Source of the DNA: Seohaeicola zhoushanensis | GTDB taxonomy: Bacteria; Pseudomonadota; Alphaproteobacteria; Rhodobacterales; Rhodobacteraceae | Direction: 5' to 3' | Assembly (NCBI RefSeq): GCF_014656415.1 | Contig: NZ_BNCJ01000001.1 | Location: forward strand, 1-64,000 | DNA length: 64,000 bases | Program-made: the position numbers and the translations under genes | The notes under the pieces: generated by a model | The model's database searches: none | What the model saw: the letters and a program-made list of their open reading frames with translations, nothing else | What the model was told of the DNA's origin: nothing | Shown: piece by piece, positions 19,171 through 27,944 of the stretch | Numbering within the stretch: position 1 is the first letter of the stretch | How the letters are laid out: each line of letters starts with the position of its first letter

Positions 19171-19198
19171 AAAAGGCCGCGCAATCGCTGCGCGGCCC
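19171..19198 (-). terminator. Rho-independent terminator after rpmG
   Basis: Perfect 8-bp stem GGCCGCGC (19175-19182) and GCGCGGCC (19190-19197) with a 7-base loop; on the minus strand it runs into a T tract (19174-19171). It lies 22 bp beyond the rpmG stop. Confidence 0.85.
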
Positions 19199-19220
19199 CG
19201 AAAACCTGAAGTGCGAGATC

Positions 19221-19388
19221 TTACTTGATCTTGCCTTCCTTGTATTCGACGTGCTTGCGGACGACCGGGTCGTATTTGCGCACGGACATCTTCTCGGTCA
19301 TGGTGCGGGCGTTCTTCTTGGTGACATAGAAGTGGCCCGTGCCTGCGGACGAGTTCAGGCGGATCTTGATGGTGGTCGGCTTGGCCAT
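19221..19388 (-). CDS. rpmG: 50S ribosomal protein L33
   Basis: 55 residues, the standard length of L33. Reading the minus strand gives [20 protein letters not shown] and a C-terminus [11 protein letters not shown]. It is the cysteine-free (zinc-independent) type. The ribosome binding site CAGGAG lies 8 bases upstream of ATG 19388. A longer open frame in another phase covers the same DNA and is not real. Single-gene transcript with its own terminator. Confidence 0.97.
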   Translation of the reverse strand: MAKPTTIKIRLNSSAGTGHFYVTKKNARTMTEKMSVRKYDPVVRKHVEYKEGKIK

Positions 19389-19502
19389 TGTCGTTCTCCT
19401 GCGTCGGAGGACATGCCCCTCCGTGAAATCTCATGAAACCCGCCTTTTACTCATCGCAGCCCCCGAGTCAACCGGGTTGGTGGCGATTCGCGCGCCCTGC
19501 GA

Positions 19503-19551
19503 CTTCTTCTCTTTGATAAATACTCCGGCGCGGGCCTCCCGCCGCCGCGCC
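19503..19551 (+). repeat. Intergenic repeat family A, copy 1
   Basis: Begins CTTCTTCTCTTTGATAAATA and ends CTCC (19503-19526), identical over 24 bases to the copy at 27897. It is followed by a GC-rich inverted repeat GGCGCGG (19527-19533) and CCGCGCC (19545-19551). It lies between the dld stop and rpmG. Confidence 0.75.
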
Positions 19552-19566
19552 TTCGCAGAAAAGGGC

Positions 19567-20970
19567 TCAGTCGGCGAGGATCTTGCCGGGGTTCATGATG
19601 TGATCCGGGTCCAGCGCCGCCTTCACCGCCGCCATGAATCGCGTTGCCGGCCCCAGCTCGCGCTGCAGGTAGGGCCGCTTGCCCTGGCCGATGCCATGCT
19701 CGCCGGTGCAGGTGCCATCCATCGAGATCGCCAGGTCGTTCAGCCAGCCGACAAAGCCGTCGGCGCGCTCGACCTCTGCCTCGTCCTCCATGTCGACCAG
19801 GATCGAGCAGTGGAAGTTGCCGTCGCCGACATGGCCGACGATCGGCGCGATCAGCTTCAACTCCTCCAGCTTGGTCTGCGCCTGGGTCACGCAATCGGCC
19901 AGCCGCGAGATCGGCACGCAGACATCGGTGCCGATGCCCTTGGCGCCGGGCCGCAGCGCCAGCACCGACCAATAGGCATCGTGCCGCGCCTTCCACAGCC
20001 GGTTGCGCTCTTCCACCGTCGTGGTCGCCTCGAAGCCGGTCGCACCGAACTCCTCCGCGATGGCGCCAAAGGTCTCAGACTGCTCGGCCACGCCGGCTTC
20101 CGAGCCGTGGAACTCCAGCAGCAGCAGCGGCGTCTCGGGCAGGCTCAGCTTGGAATAGGCGTTGACCGCCTTGACCTGCAGCGCGTCCATGATCTCGATC
20201 CGGGCAACCGGGACGCCATACTGGATCGTCCCCATCACCGCCCGACAGGCCGCATCCACCGTCGGGAAGGAGCAGCGCGCGGCGCGGATCGCCTCGGGGA
20301 TGCCCTGCAGGCGCAGGGTGATCTCGGTGATGATGCCCAGCGTGCCTTCCGAGCCGATCAGCAGCCGCGTCAGGTCGTACCCGGCCGAGGATTTCTTGGC
20401 CCGCTTCGCCGTGCGGATCACCGTGCCGTCGGCCATCACCGCTTCGAGCGCGATGATGTTGTCCTTCATCGTGCCATAGCGCACCGCATTGGTGCCGCTC
20501 GCACGCGTTGCGGCCATCCCCCCCAGCGAGGCATTGGCGCCGGGGTCGATCGGGAAGAACAGCCCCATGTCGCGCAGATGCGTGTTCAGCGCCTCGCGGG
20601 TGACGCCGGGCTGGACCACGCAGTCGAGATCCTCGGCATGGACCGCCAGCACCTTGTTCATCTCCATCAGGTCGATGCATACGCCGCCCGCCGGCGCGTT
20701 GACATGGCCCTCCAGCGAGGTGCCGGTGCCATAGGCGATCACCGGCACCTTATGCGCCGCGCAGACCTTGACGATTTCCGAGACCTCGGCGGTGTCGCGG
20801 GCAAAGATCACCGCGTCGGGCGCCTGGTTCTCGATCCAGGTGGTCGTATGGCCATGCTGCTCGCGGATCGCCTGGCCGGTGTTCAGTCGCTCGCCGAAAC
20901 GCTGCTTCAGCACGCCCAGCGCGGTTTCGATGCCGGCCTCGTTGCGCGGCAGCCGTGTCGCCTTCACCAT
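19567..20970 (-). CDS. dld: FAD-linked D-lactate dehydrogenase (cytochrome type)
   Basis: 467 residues. An FAD_binding_4 (PCMH) domain spans about 40-220, with the AYGTGTSLEGH and DPGANASLGG elements, and the FAD-oxidase C domain follows with VGHVGDGNFH and TGEHGIGQGK, the metal-binding histidine motifs. This family oxidises D-lactate to pyruvate and donates electrons to the respiratory chain; a related 2-hydroxyglutarate or glycolate role is possible. It follows ggt by 3 bases on the same strand, so they are co-transcribed. Confidence 0.88.
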   Translation of the reverse strand: MVKATRLPRNEAGIETALGVLKQRFGERLNTGQAIREQHGHTTTWIENQAPDAVIFARDTAEVSEIVKVCAAHKVPVIAYGTGTSLEGHVNAPAGGVCIDLMEMNKVLAVHAEDLDCVVQPGVTREALNTHLRDMGLFFPIDPGANASLGGMAATRASGTNAVRYGTMKDNIIALEAVMADGTVIRTAKRAKKSSAGYDLTRLLIGSEGTLGIITEITLRLQGIPEAIRAARCSFPTVDAACRAVMGTIQYGVPVARIEIMDALQVKAVNAYSKLSLPETPLLLLEFHGSEAGVAEQSETFGAIAEEFGATGFEATTTVEERNRLWKARHDAYWSVLALRPGAKGIGTDVCVPISRLADCVTQAQTKLEELKLIAPIVGHVGDGNFHCSILVDMEDEAEVERADGFVGWLNDLAISMDGTCTGEHGIGQGKRPYLQRELGPATRFMAAVKAALDPDHIMNPGKILAD

Positions 20971-20973
20971 TCA

Positions 20974-22743
20974 CTAGTCTCCCAAAGCGATGCCTTCGCG
21001 GCGCGGGTCCGCCCCGCCCTTCAGCATCGCGCCAATCTCGATCGCGTGCAGGCCCGAGTTCAGGTCCTGCACCTTTACCTCGAAGCCCAGGCCCTCCAGC
21101 CCGTCCTTCAGCGCCTCCGCCTCCGTCCCGGATTCCAGGTCGAAGGTGCCGAAACGGTTCAGCCCGTGCCCCATGCTCACCGCCTGCTGCACATCCATGC
21201 CCCAGTCGGCCCAGGCGATGATCGCCCGCGCGACATATCCGATGATCCGGCTCCCCCCAGGCGAGCCGATGGCCAGCACCGGCTTGCCGTCCTGCATCAC
21301 CACCGTCGGCGCCATCGACGAGCGCGGCCGCTTGCCCGGCTCGACCCGGTTGGCGACGGGCACGCCCTCCCTGTGGCTGCGGAAGGAAAAGTCGGTCAGT
21401 TCGTTGTTCAGCAGGAACCCCCGCACCATGAGCCGCGCGCCGAAGACATTCTCGATGCTGGCCGTCATCGCGGCGACATTGCCATATTGGTCGACGATGG
21501 TGACATGGCTGGTCGAAGGCAGCTCGATGGCCTCGCCATCGGCCCAGGCATGGTCGAACTCGGGGCTGCCGGGCTGGACATCCTCCAGCGCCTTGCCGCC
21601 CTCCAGCAGTGCCGCGCGCCCGGCAAGGTAGGCCGGATCGAGCAGGCCGCGCGACGGCACCGGGGTGAAGTCACTGTCAGCGATGAAACGTTCCCGGTCG
21701 GCAAAGGCCAGGCGCGAGGCATCGCCGATGCGCCGCCAGGTCTCGGGCGCGTCGGCCGGCCCCATCGGCGCGCCGTTCAGCGTGCCGAGGATCTGGCCCA
21801 CGGTGATCCCGCCCGAAGACGGCGGCCCCATGCCGCAGACCTCGTAGACACGATAGACCGCGCAGACCGGCGCACGCTCCTTTACCTCGTAGAGCGCAAG
21901 GTCAGTCGCCGCGAGAACACCCGGATTGCCCAGCGCGCCCTGCACCGCGCGCACGATATCGGCGGCAACCGGGCCGGTGTAGAAGGCCTCTGCCCCGCCT
22001 GCCGCCATCAGCGCCAGCGTGTCAGCGTAATCCGGGTTCTGCAGCAGGTACCCGACGGGCAGCGGCTCGCCCTCCGCCGTCAGGAAATAGGCAGAGGTCC
22101 CCGCAGCCGAGGCCAGCCGGTCGCGGTCTTCGGCGATCAGCGCGTTCAGCCGCTCGGACACCGCGAAGCCCTCGCGCGCCAGCCCGATGGCCGGATCGAA
22201 GAGCGAGGCCCAGGGCAGCCGGCCCCAGCGCCGGTGCACGTCTTCCAGCAGCGCCGGGGTGCCCGGCGTGCCGACCGATCGCCCGCCGACCACCGCGTCG
22301 AAGAACTTCAGCGGCTGGCCCGCCGCGTCGAGGAAGAGCAACGGCGTCGCCGCCAGCGGCGCGGTCTCGCGCGCATCAATCGTGGTCAGAGCGCCTGTCG
22401 ACGCGTCATACCAAAGCAAGAAGGCACCGCCGCCAAGCCCCGAGGATTGCGGCTCGACCAGCCCCAGCACGGTCTGCACCGCCACCAGCGCATCCGCCGC
22501 CGACCCGCCCGCCGCCAGCACCTTGGCCCCCGCCTCCACCGCCAGCGGATTGGCGGCCGCCACCATCCAATGCGCGGCCTCGACCGGCCGCCCCGCCGCC
22601 TTGGCGGCATAGGCGGCCGCCACGGCCGGAGACTGGGCGGCCTCGGCCACCGGGGTCATCACCTCGGGCTGCACCGCATCCGCGGCCTGCTGGGCAACGG
22701 CGGAACCGGCCAGCATGGCCAGAAGCATCGACAGTTTGCGCAT
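20974..22743 (-). CDS. ggt: Gamma-glutamyltransferase (periplasmic)
   Basis: 589 residues, normal for a proenzyme that cleaves itself into large and small subunits. A signal peptide covers residues 1-17 (ending AVAQQA). The catalytic N-terminal threonine of the small subunit is in STSHVTIVDQYGN. The GSPGG oxyanion/substrate motif is present (AIGSPGGSRI). It cleaves glutathione and gamma-glutamyl compounds in the periplasm. The upstream gene is separated from it by two back-to-back hairpins. Confidence 0.94.
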   Translation of the reverse strand: MRKLSMLLAMLAGSAVAQQAADAVQPEVMTPVAEAAQSPAVAAAYAAKAAGRPVEAAHWMVAAANPLAVEAGAKVLAAGGSAADALVAVQTVLGLVEPQSSGLGGGAFLLWYDASTGALTTIDARETAPLAATPLLFLDAAGQPLKFFDAVVGGRSVGTPGTPALLEDVHRRWGRLPWASLFDPAIGLAREGFAVSERLNALIAEDRDRLASAAGTSAYFLTAEGEPLPVGYLLQNPDYADTLALMAAGGAEAFYTGPVAADIVRAVQGALGNPGVLAATDLALYEVKERAPVCAVYRVYEVCGMGPPSSGGITVGQILGTLNGAPMGPADAPETWRRIGDASRLAFADRERFIADSDFTPVPSRGLLDPAYLAGRAALLEGGKALEDVQPGSPEFDHAWADGEAIELPSTSHVTIVDQYGNVAAMTASIENVFGARLMVRGFLLNNELTDFSFRSHREGVPVANRVEPGKRPRSSMAPTVVMQDGKPVLAIGSPGGSRIIGYVARAIIAWADWGMDVQQAVSMGHGLNRFGTFDLESGTEAEALKDGLEGLGFEVKVQDLNSGLHAIEIGAMLKGGADPRREGIALGD

Positions 22744-22761
22744 CGGCTTCCTCCCCAGGAC

Positions 22762-22809
22762 GCAAGACTTTTGGAAAAAGTCTTGCCAAAAGTTTCCTTG
22801 AAACTTTTG
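22762..22809 (-). repeat. Two back-to-back perfect hairpins after a dehydrogenase gene
   Basis: Hairpin 1 has 11-bp arms GCAAGACTTTT (22762-22772) and AAAAGTCTTGC (22776-22786) with a 3-base loop. Hairpin 2 has 10-bp arms CAAAAGTTTC (22787-22796) and GAAACTTTTG (22800-22809), also with a 3-base loop. They directly follow the dehydrogenase stop and precede ggt, so they may end or attenuate transcription. Confidence 0.8.
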
Positions 22810-22811
22810 CC

Positions 22812-23798
22812 CTACAACATCGACGGCACCACCAGATCGGGTGGCCGGTGGCCGTCCTCGAAGGTCTTGATATTGATGATGACCTTCTCGCCCATCTCGA
22901 TCCGGCCCTCGACCGTGGCCGAGCCCATATGCGGCAGCATCACCACGTTGGGCATCTCGCGCAGGGCCGGATTGCCCTCGGAGCCGTGCTCGTAGACGTC
23001 AAGGCCCGCGCCGGCGATCTCGCCGTCGCGCAGCATGCGGGTCAGGGCGGGTTCGTCGATCACCTCGCCGCGCGAGGTATTCACCAGCACCGCGGTCGGC
23101 TTCAGCAGCTTGAGCCGGCGCGCGTTCAGCAAATGGAAGGTCGAGGGCGTCGAGGGGCAGTTGACCGAGATCACGTCCATCCGGCTGACCATCTGGTCGA
23201 GGCTTTCCCAATAGGTCGCGCCCAGCGCCTCCTCGATCTCGGGGCGCAGGCGCTTGCGGTTGTGGTAATGCACCTGCATCCCGAAGGCCGCCGCACGGCG
23301 TGCCACCGCCTGACCGATCCGCCCCATGCCGAGAATGCCAAGCCGCCGCCCGCCGACGCGGCCGCCCAGGAAGGCGGTCGGCGCCCAGCCGTCCCACTTG
23401 CCGCTCTGCATCACGGCCATGCCCTCGGGGATGCGGCGGATCACGGCGAGGAGCAGCGCCATGGTCATGTCGGCGGTGTCATCGGTCAGCACGCCGGGGG
23501 TGTTCGAGACCAGCACGCCGCGCTGCCGGGCGGTCGCCACGTCGATATGGTCCACCCCGGCGCCATAGTTGGCGATCAGCTTGAGCCGGTCGCCGGCCTG
23601 GGCGAGGAGCGTCGAATCGATGGTGTCGGTGATCGTCGGGACCAGCACGTCGGCGGTCCTGGCGGCGGCGACCAGTTCCTCGCGCGACATCGGGGTGTCG
23701 TCGCTGCGCAGGCGGACGTTGAACAACTCGCCGAGGCGGGCCTCGACCTGTTCCGGCAACCGTCGCGTAACGACAACACTCAAGGGTTCTCTTGGCAA
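22812..23798 (-). CDS. D-2-hydroxyacid dehydrogenase (glyoxylate/hydroxypyruvate reductase type)
   Basis: 328 residues from a TTG start. Catalytic residues fit the D-isomer family: Arg in NTSRGEVIDE, Glu near GLDVYEHG, and His in MLPHMGSAT. The NAD(P) motif is GILGMGRIGQ. It likely reduces glyoxylate or hydroxypyruvate. TTG at 23798 is preceded by GGGAGAG and begins the conserved N-terminus (PREPLSVVVTRRLPE); an ATG at 23837 would give a poorly supported extension. Confidence 0.85.
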   Translation of the reverse strand: MPREPLSVVVTRRLPEQVEARLGELFNVRLRSDDTPMSREELVAAARTADVLVPTITDTIDSTLLAQAGDRLKLIANYGAGVDHIDVATARQRGVLVSNTPGVLTDDTADMTMALLLAVIRRIPEGMAVMQSGKWDGWAPTAFLGGRVGGRRLGILGMGRIGQAVARRAAAFGMQVHYHNRKRLRPEIEEALGATYWESLDQMVSRMDVISVNCPSTPSTFHLLNARRLKLLKPTAVLVNTSRGEVIDEPALTRMLRDGEIAGAGLDVYEHGSEGNPALREMPNVVMLPHMGSATVEGRIEMGEKVIINIKTFEDGHRPPDLVVPSML

Positions 23799-23927
23799 GA
23801 CGGCTCTCCCGAAGCTTCTCAAATCATGGCCCGCCATGCCATCGTGGCGCAGGATCATCCGGGGCACAAGAACCCTCGGGCCGATTTATCCACGGCCGGA
23901 CAAGACGGACAAACGGGCAGGCAGTTC

Positions 23928-24446
23928 GTGACGACGACAATTCGAAGACATGTGAGTCGCCTGCTGGCGGCAGGGTGCCTCGTGGCGCTCTGCGGCGCAG
24001 CCTTGGCGGCGGAAGAGAAGCGCGGGCAGGTGACCAACCTGCCGCTGCCGCGCTTCGTCTCGTTGAAGGCGAACGAGGGGAACGTGCGGCGCGGGCCGTC
24101 GCTGACCCATCGGATCGACTGGGTGTTCAAGCGGCGGGACATGCCGCTGGAGATCACCGCGGAACATGGTCACTGGCGGCGGGTGCAGGACCGGGACGGG
24201 GCCGGGGGATGGGTGCATTACGCGCTGCTCTCGGGGGTGCGGACCGTGCTGATCGAGCAGGACATGGCGCCGATCCATACCCGGCCCGATGCCGGGTCGC
24301 CGGTGGATGCGGCCTTCGAACTCGGCGTGGTGGCGCGGCTGGGCGAGTGCACGCCGGAGTGGTGCCGGGTCTCGGCCGGAGGCTACAAGGGCTGGATCGA
24401 GAAGACCGCGCTCTGGGGCGTCGGCAAGGACGAAATCCGCGAATAA
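23928..24446 (+). CDS. SH3-domain secreted protein
   Basis: 172 residues with a signal peptide (about 1-28, hydrophobic core LLAAGCLVALCGAALA) and two SH3-like segments (GNVRRGPSLTHRIDW and MAPIHTRPDAGSP), the bacterial SH3_4/SH3_3 type that often binds cell wall. GTG 23928 was chosen because the signal peptide starts there; an ATG at 23826 adds 34 residues unlike a signal. Divergent from the dehydrogenase. Function unknown. Confidence 0.82.
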   Translation: MTTTIRRHVSRLLAAGCLVALCGAALAAEEKRGQVTNLPLPRFVSLKANEGNVRRGPSLTHRIDWVFKRRDMPLEITAEHGHWRRVQDRDGAGGWVHYALLSGVRTVLIEQDMAPIHTRPDAGSPVDAAFELGVVARLGECTPEWCRVSAGGYKGWIEKTALWGVGKDEIRE

Positions 24447-24582
24447 TCGGCCTCCGCAAGAGTGTCCCAGCTAGGACGGGGGGTCAAGTTATTGGAATCA
24501 TTTGAAAACACGAGGGAGTGAATCCGGGACGCTGCCGGGAAGGCGCCGACCACGGGCGTCGACACCCGTGGCGGCGTGGCCT

Positions 24583-24645
24583 GGGGGCGCTGCCCCCGTC
24601 TCCCTGCGGTCGACTCCCCCGGAGGTATTTGGAAAGAAGAGAAAG
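24583..24645 (-). repeat. Intergenic repeat family A, copy 2 (inverted)
   Basis: On the minus strand this reads like the other copies: CTTTCTCTTCTTTCC, then AAATACCTCC (24645-24621), followed by the GC hairpin core GGGGGCAGCGCCCCC (24597-24583). It occupies most of the 217-bp gap between the SH3 gene and the methyltransferase; no gene is seen there. Confidence 0.65.
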
Positions 24646-24663
24646 GGCGGGCGCGGCGCTGGC

Positions 24664-25296
24664 TCAGGCCTTTTCGAAGACCGCGATCAGGGCGAGGTCG
24701 TCGCGGTGGTCGCCGGTGGCAAGCGAGCCGTAGATCGGCACCTCGGTCAGGCTCAGCTTCTGGATCGCGCCGCGGCCCAGGCGCTCGAAGGCCGCCGCGA
24801 AACCGGCGGCGGCGTAGTGCCGGGCATTGATCGAGAGCGCGAAGACGGCGCCCGGCCGCGCCACCCGCAGCAACTGGTCGAGCGCCTCGGGGCCGAGGTG
24901 GCCGGTGGTGAAGGTGCCCGAGGAGACGATGCCGGAATAGCTCTCGGCCGGGACCGGAATGCCCTCGTTCACATCGGCCGGGATGGCGTCGCGGTAGATG
25001 TCCTTGCGCATGGCCTGACGCAGCATTGCCTCGGAGATATCCGTGGCGTCGATCGGCCCGACGCCGAAATCCGAGAGCACCGCGCCGCAAAGCCCGGTGC
25101 CGGCGCCGACGTCGAGCACCGGCCCCTGCCCGCCCGCGCCGACGAAGGCGCGCGCGGTATGGACATGCAGCTGGTAGTCCTCGCGCGCGGCGAAGGCGCT
25201 GTCGTAGTCGCCCGCCCATTCGGCGTAGAGCCGCCGCGACTCCTCGGGCGAATTCAGCGCATAGGCGGCGGTCAGGTCGGGCGTCTTGCGGGTCAT
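24664..25296 (-). CDS. Class I SAM-dependent methyltransferase
   Basis: 210 residues with the Rossmann motif I VLDVGAGTGLCG and acidic post-I strand. N-terminal YALNSPEESRRLYAEWAGDYD resembles the tetratricopeptide-linked/Williams-Beuren-type methyltransferases. Substrate unknown. It lies downstream of paaE on the same strand with a 43-bp gap and could be read through from the paa operon, but nothing links it to phenylacetate. Confidence 0.85.
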   Translation of the reverse strand: MTRKTPDLTAAYALNSPEESRRLYAEWAGDYDSAFAAREDYQLHVHTARAFVGAGGQGPVLDVGAGTGLCGAVLSDFGVGPIDATDISEAMLRQAMRKDIYRDAIPADVNEGIPVPAESYSGIVSSGTFTTGHLGPEALDQLLRVARPGAVFALSINARHYAAAGFAAAFERLGRGAIQKLSLTEVPIYGSLATGDHRDDLALIAVFEKA

Positions 25297-25339
25297 GCCC
25301 CCATGAAAGGCCGATGCGCGATTCGACTCAAGTTTTGCC

Positions 25340-26389
25340 TTACGCGGCGTCGAAATCCAGCACCAGCCGGTCGGAGGTCGGGCGGGCCTGGCAGGCGAGG
25401 GTGAAGCCCGCGTCCATCTCCCACTGTTCCAGCGAGTAGTTCACCGCCATCTCGGCGCTGCCCTCGACCACCTTGCAGCGGCAGGTGCAGCACATGCCGC
25501 CCTTGCAGGAATAGGGCAGGTCGAGCCCCTGGCGGGCCGCCGCGGTAACCACCGACTCGTCGCCCGATTCGAAGCGGAAGGCCTTCTGGCTGCCGTCGAG
25601 CACGACCGAGACCTCGACCCCCTTCTGCGCCGCGCTCACCGCCTCGGCCGAGCGCGCCTTCCGCTGCGGTTCGCCATCGACGTAGAACAGCTCGTAATGG
25701 ATGCCGGCGCTGCGGATGCCGCGGGCGCGCAGGGTCTCGGTCACGTCGCGGATCATCTCGGTCGGCCCGCAGAGGAAGATCCCGTCGGAGCCGTCGAGGT
25801 CGATCGCGCCGGCCTGTGCCAGCGCCGCGATCTTCTCGCCCGAGATCCGCCCGTTGAACAAGGGCACATCCTGCGGCTCGCGGCTGAGGATATGCAGCAG
25901 GGTGAAGCGGTCGATGTAGCGGTCCTTGAGCGCGGCCAGCGCCTCGCGGAACATGATGCTGTCGGTGGTGCGGTTGCCGTAGACCAGCGTCACCCGCGCC
26001 TTGCGCGCCAGGGCAGCGGCGGCGATCGAGATCATCGGGGTGACGCCCGAGCCGGCGGCGATCAGCACGATGTTGCGCTCGGACGTGCAGGTGAAATGCC
26101 CCTCGGGCGGCATCACCGAGATCACCTGCCCCGGCTGCAGCCCGTGGGCGAAGGCCGAGAAGGTGCCGTCCTGGATCTTGCGCACCCCAACCGTCAGCGG
26201 CTCGCCAGGCGCGCTTGCAATGGAGTAGCTGCGGCGGACATCCTGCCCGTTCACCTCGGCGCGCAGCGTCAGATACTGGCCCGGCGCGAAGTCATAGGCC
26301 TCGCTCAGCGCCCTGGGCACCTCGAAGCTGATCGCCACGGCGTCATCGGTTTCGCGGCGCACGTCGCTGATCGTCAGGTCGTAGAACAT
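25340..26389 (-). CDS. paaE: PaaE, reductase of the phenylacetyl-CoA 1,2-epoxidase
   Basis: 349 residues. An FAD domain (RRSYSIASAP) and NAD(P) domain (AAGSGVTPMI) are followed by a C-terminal plant-type 2Fe-2S ferredoxin with C-x4-C-x2-C (SCKGGMCCTC) and the fourth cysteine in FTLACQARP. It moves electrons from NADPH to the PaaA diiron site. It starts 7 bases after paaD, with the paaD stop inside its ribosome binding site. Last gene of the paa operon in the window. Confidence 0.95.
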   Translation of the reverse strand: MFYDLTISDVRRETDDAVAISFEVPRALSEAYDFAPGQYLTLRAEVNGQDVRRSYSIASAPGEPLTVGVRKIQDGTFSAFAHGLQPGQVISVMPPEGHFTCTSERNIVLIAAGSGVTPMISIAAAALARKARVTLVYGNRTTDSIMFREALAALKDRYIDRFTLLHILSREPQDVPLFNGRISGEKIAALAQAGAIDLDGSDGIFLCGPTEMIRDVTETLRARGIRSAGIHYELFYVDGEPQRKARSAEAVSAAQKGVEVSVVLDGSQKAFRFESGDESVVTAAARQGLDLPYSCKGGMCCTCRCKVVEGSAEMAVNYSLEQWEMDAGFTLACQARPTSDRLVLDFDAA

Positions 26390-26396
26390 GGGATCC

Positions 26397-26882
26397 TCAG
26401 ATGCATTTGAAATAGTCGAAGGGTTCGCTGCAGGAGAGACAGCGATACTGCGCCTTGCAGGCGGTCGAGCCGAATTCCGACAGCCGCTCGGTATGGGTCG
26501 AGCCGCAGCGCGGGCAGGCTACCGTGGTCTCGCCGAAGAGCGCGAGCTTTGATCCCGTGGCCTGTTCCGGCGGGGCGATGCCATAGGCGCGCAGCTTCTC
26601 GCGGCCCTCGGGCGTGACCCAGTCGGTGGTCCAGGGCGGGCTCATCACCCGCTCGATCCGGGCCTCGAAGCCGGCCTCGCGCAGCGCCGCCTCGATGGCG
26701 AACTCGATGGCCAGCACGGCGGGGCAGCCCGAGTAGGTCGGCGTGACGCCGGCCACCGCGACATTGCCCTCGACGCGCACCCAGCGCAGGATGCCGAGGT
26801 CTTCCACCGTGACACAGGGCACCTCGGGGTCGGGGACCGAGGCCGCCGCCGCCCAGGCGCGGGTCTGCGCCTGGTCTACCAC
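26397..26882 (-). CDS. paaD: PaaD, assembly factor of the phenylacetyl-CoA epoxidase
   Basis: 161 residues from a GTG start at 26882 that overlaps the paaC stop by 7 bases. The N-terminal MIP18/DUF59 domain has TYSGCPA, and the C-terminus carries a zinc-ribbon-like CPRCGS and CLSCSEPFDYFKC. PaaD is thought to mature the Fe-S or diiron centres of the epoxidase. The same frame stays open well upstream over paaC, so the start rests on overlap and family length (about 165). Confidence 0.88.
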   Translation of the reverse strand: MVDQAQTRAWAAAASVPDPEVPCVTVEDLGILRWVRVEGNVAVAGVTPTYSGCPAVLAIEFAIEAALREAGFEARIERVMSPPWTTDWVTPEGREKLRAYGIAPPEQATGSKLALFGETTVACPRCGSTHTERLSEFGSTACKAQYRCLSCSEPFDYFKCI

Positions 26883-27604
26883 GACGCGCCCGGATGCGCC
26901 CGGTAGACGGACTGCATCTCGGCCAGCATGTGCCCCAAGCCCTCGCCGTGGCGCCCGTCGCGGCCGCCGCTCTGCGGGAAGGGCACTTCGAGGCTCTCGA
27001 GCCCGGCCTCGTCGAAAATCCGCGCGATGGTCTTGTCGAAGACCGGCCGGATCGCGGCGCGCGAGGGCAGCGCATCGTCTCCGGCGCCTTCCTCGAAGAG
27101 CTCGTCGACGTAGATCGACAGCGCAAAGACGGCATCCTTCATCCGCCGCGCGCTTTCCTCGGTGCCGTCGCCCAGGCGCACCACCCATTCGCCAGCGTGG
27201 CGGATGTGATAGGCCATCTCCTTGACCGCCTTGCCGGCGATGCCGCGCACCGTCTCGTCGGAACTCGACAGCGCCGCCTGCCAGTAGGGGTGCATGAAGG
27301 CCGCGAAGTAGAGCTGGCGCAGCATGGTATGGGCGAAATCCTCGTTCGGACGTTCGACCAGCAGCAGGTTGCGATAGGCCCGCTCGTCGCGCAGGTAGGC
27401 AAGATCGTCCTCGCTCTGCCCCTTGCCTTCGACCTCGCCGGCATAGGCGTAGAGGTTGCGGGCGGTGCCGATCAGGTCGAGCGCCATGTTGGGCATGGCG
27501 AGATCCTCTTCCAGCATCGGGGCATGGCCGCACCATTCGCTGAGGCGATGGCCCAGCACCAGGTGATCGTCGGCCAGTTCCAGCAGCGCCTCGAACAGGG
27601 CCAT
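26876..27604 (-). CDS. paaC: PaaC, structural subunit of the phenylacetyl-CoA epoxidase
   Basis: 242 residues, ferritin-like helical fold without intact metal ligands. PaaC pairs with PaaA to form the (PaaAC)2 catalytic core that epoxidises the aromatic ring of phenylacetyl-CoA. Family features include the N-terminal ALLELADDHLVLGHRLSEWCGHAP. The ATG shares one base with the paaB stop, giving tight coupling. Confidence 0.95.
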   Translation of the reverse strand: MALFEALLELADDHLVLGHRLSEWCGHAPMLEEDLAMPNMALDLIGTARNLYAYAGEVEGKGQSEDDLAYLRDERAYRNLLLVERPNEDFAHTMLRQLYFAAFMHPYWQAALSSSDETVRGIAGKAVKEMAYHIRHAGEWVVRLGDGTEESARRMKDAVFALSIYVDELFEEGAGDDALPSRAAIRPVFDKTIARIFDEAGLESLEVPFPQSGGRDGRHGEGLGHMLAEMQSVYRAHPGASW

Positions 27605-27885
27605 CACATGTGCCCCACTTCTTCGGGGATGTCGTAGAAGGTCGGGTGGCGGTAGATCTTCTCGCCCGGCTCGAAGTTCTCGGCGGCCTGGTCGGGATCC
27701 GAGGCGGTGATCGCCTTCGACGGCACCACCCAGATCGAGTTGCCCTCGCCGCGGCGGGTATAGACGTCGCGCGCGGCCTGCAGGGCCATCACCTCGTCGG
27801 CGGCATGAAGCGAGCCGACATGCCGGTGCGCAAGCCCGTTGCGCGGCCGGATGAACACTTCCCAAAGGGGCACTTCACCAGTCAT
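27604..27885 (-). CDS. paaB: PaaB, small subunit of the phenylacetyl-CoA epoxidase
   Basis: 93 residues of the PaaB family: PLWEVFIRPRNGLAHRHVGS at the start and SIWVVPSKAITAS in the middle. PaaB bridges the PaaAC catalytic complex. It is separated from paaA by a 70-bp gap that contains a family A repeat and its GC hairpin, unlike the tight paaB-paaC-paaD-paaE junctions. Confidence 0.95.
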   Translation of the reverse strand: MTGEVPLWEVFIRPRNGLAHRHVGSLHAADEVMALQAARDVYTRRGEGNSIWVVPSKAITASDPDQAAENFEPGEKIYRHPTFYDIPEEVGHM

Positions 27886-27896
27886 GGCGGTCCTTC

Positions 27897-27944
27897 CTTC
27901 TTCTCTTTGATAAATACTCCGGGGGTCCGGGGGGCAGCGCCCCC
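27897..27944 (+). repeat. Intergenic repeat family A, copy 3, inside the paa operon
   Basis: The 24-base module at 27897-27920 (CTTCTTCTCTTT-GAT-AAATACTCC) is identical to the copy at 19503. It is followed by the GC hairpin GGGGGCAGCGCCCCC (27930-27944). It sits between paaA and paaB, so a paaA transcript must cross it to reach paaB. Confidence 0.75.

Noticed and set aside
19162-19434. 90-codon frame over rpmG
   Set aside because: Out of phase with the unmistakable L33 sequence at 19221-19388.
19339-22995. Very long open frame (over 1200 codons) on the plus strand
   Set aside because: It is antisense to dld, ggt and rpmG, which have clear family motifs; high-GC genes commonly leave such open antisense frames. 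Its composition (many Arg, His, Gln, Asp) is typical of a mirror frame.
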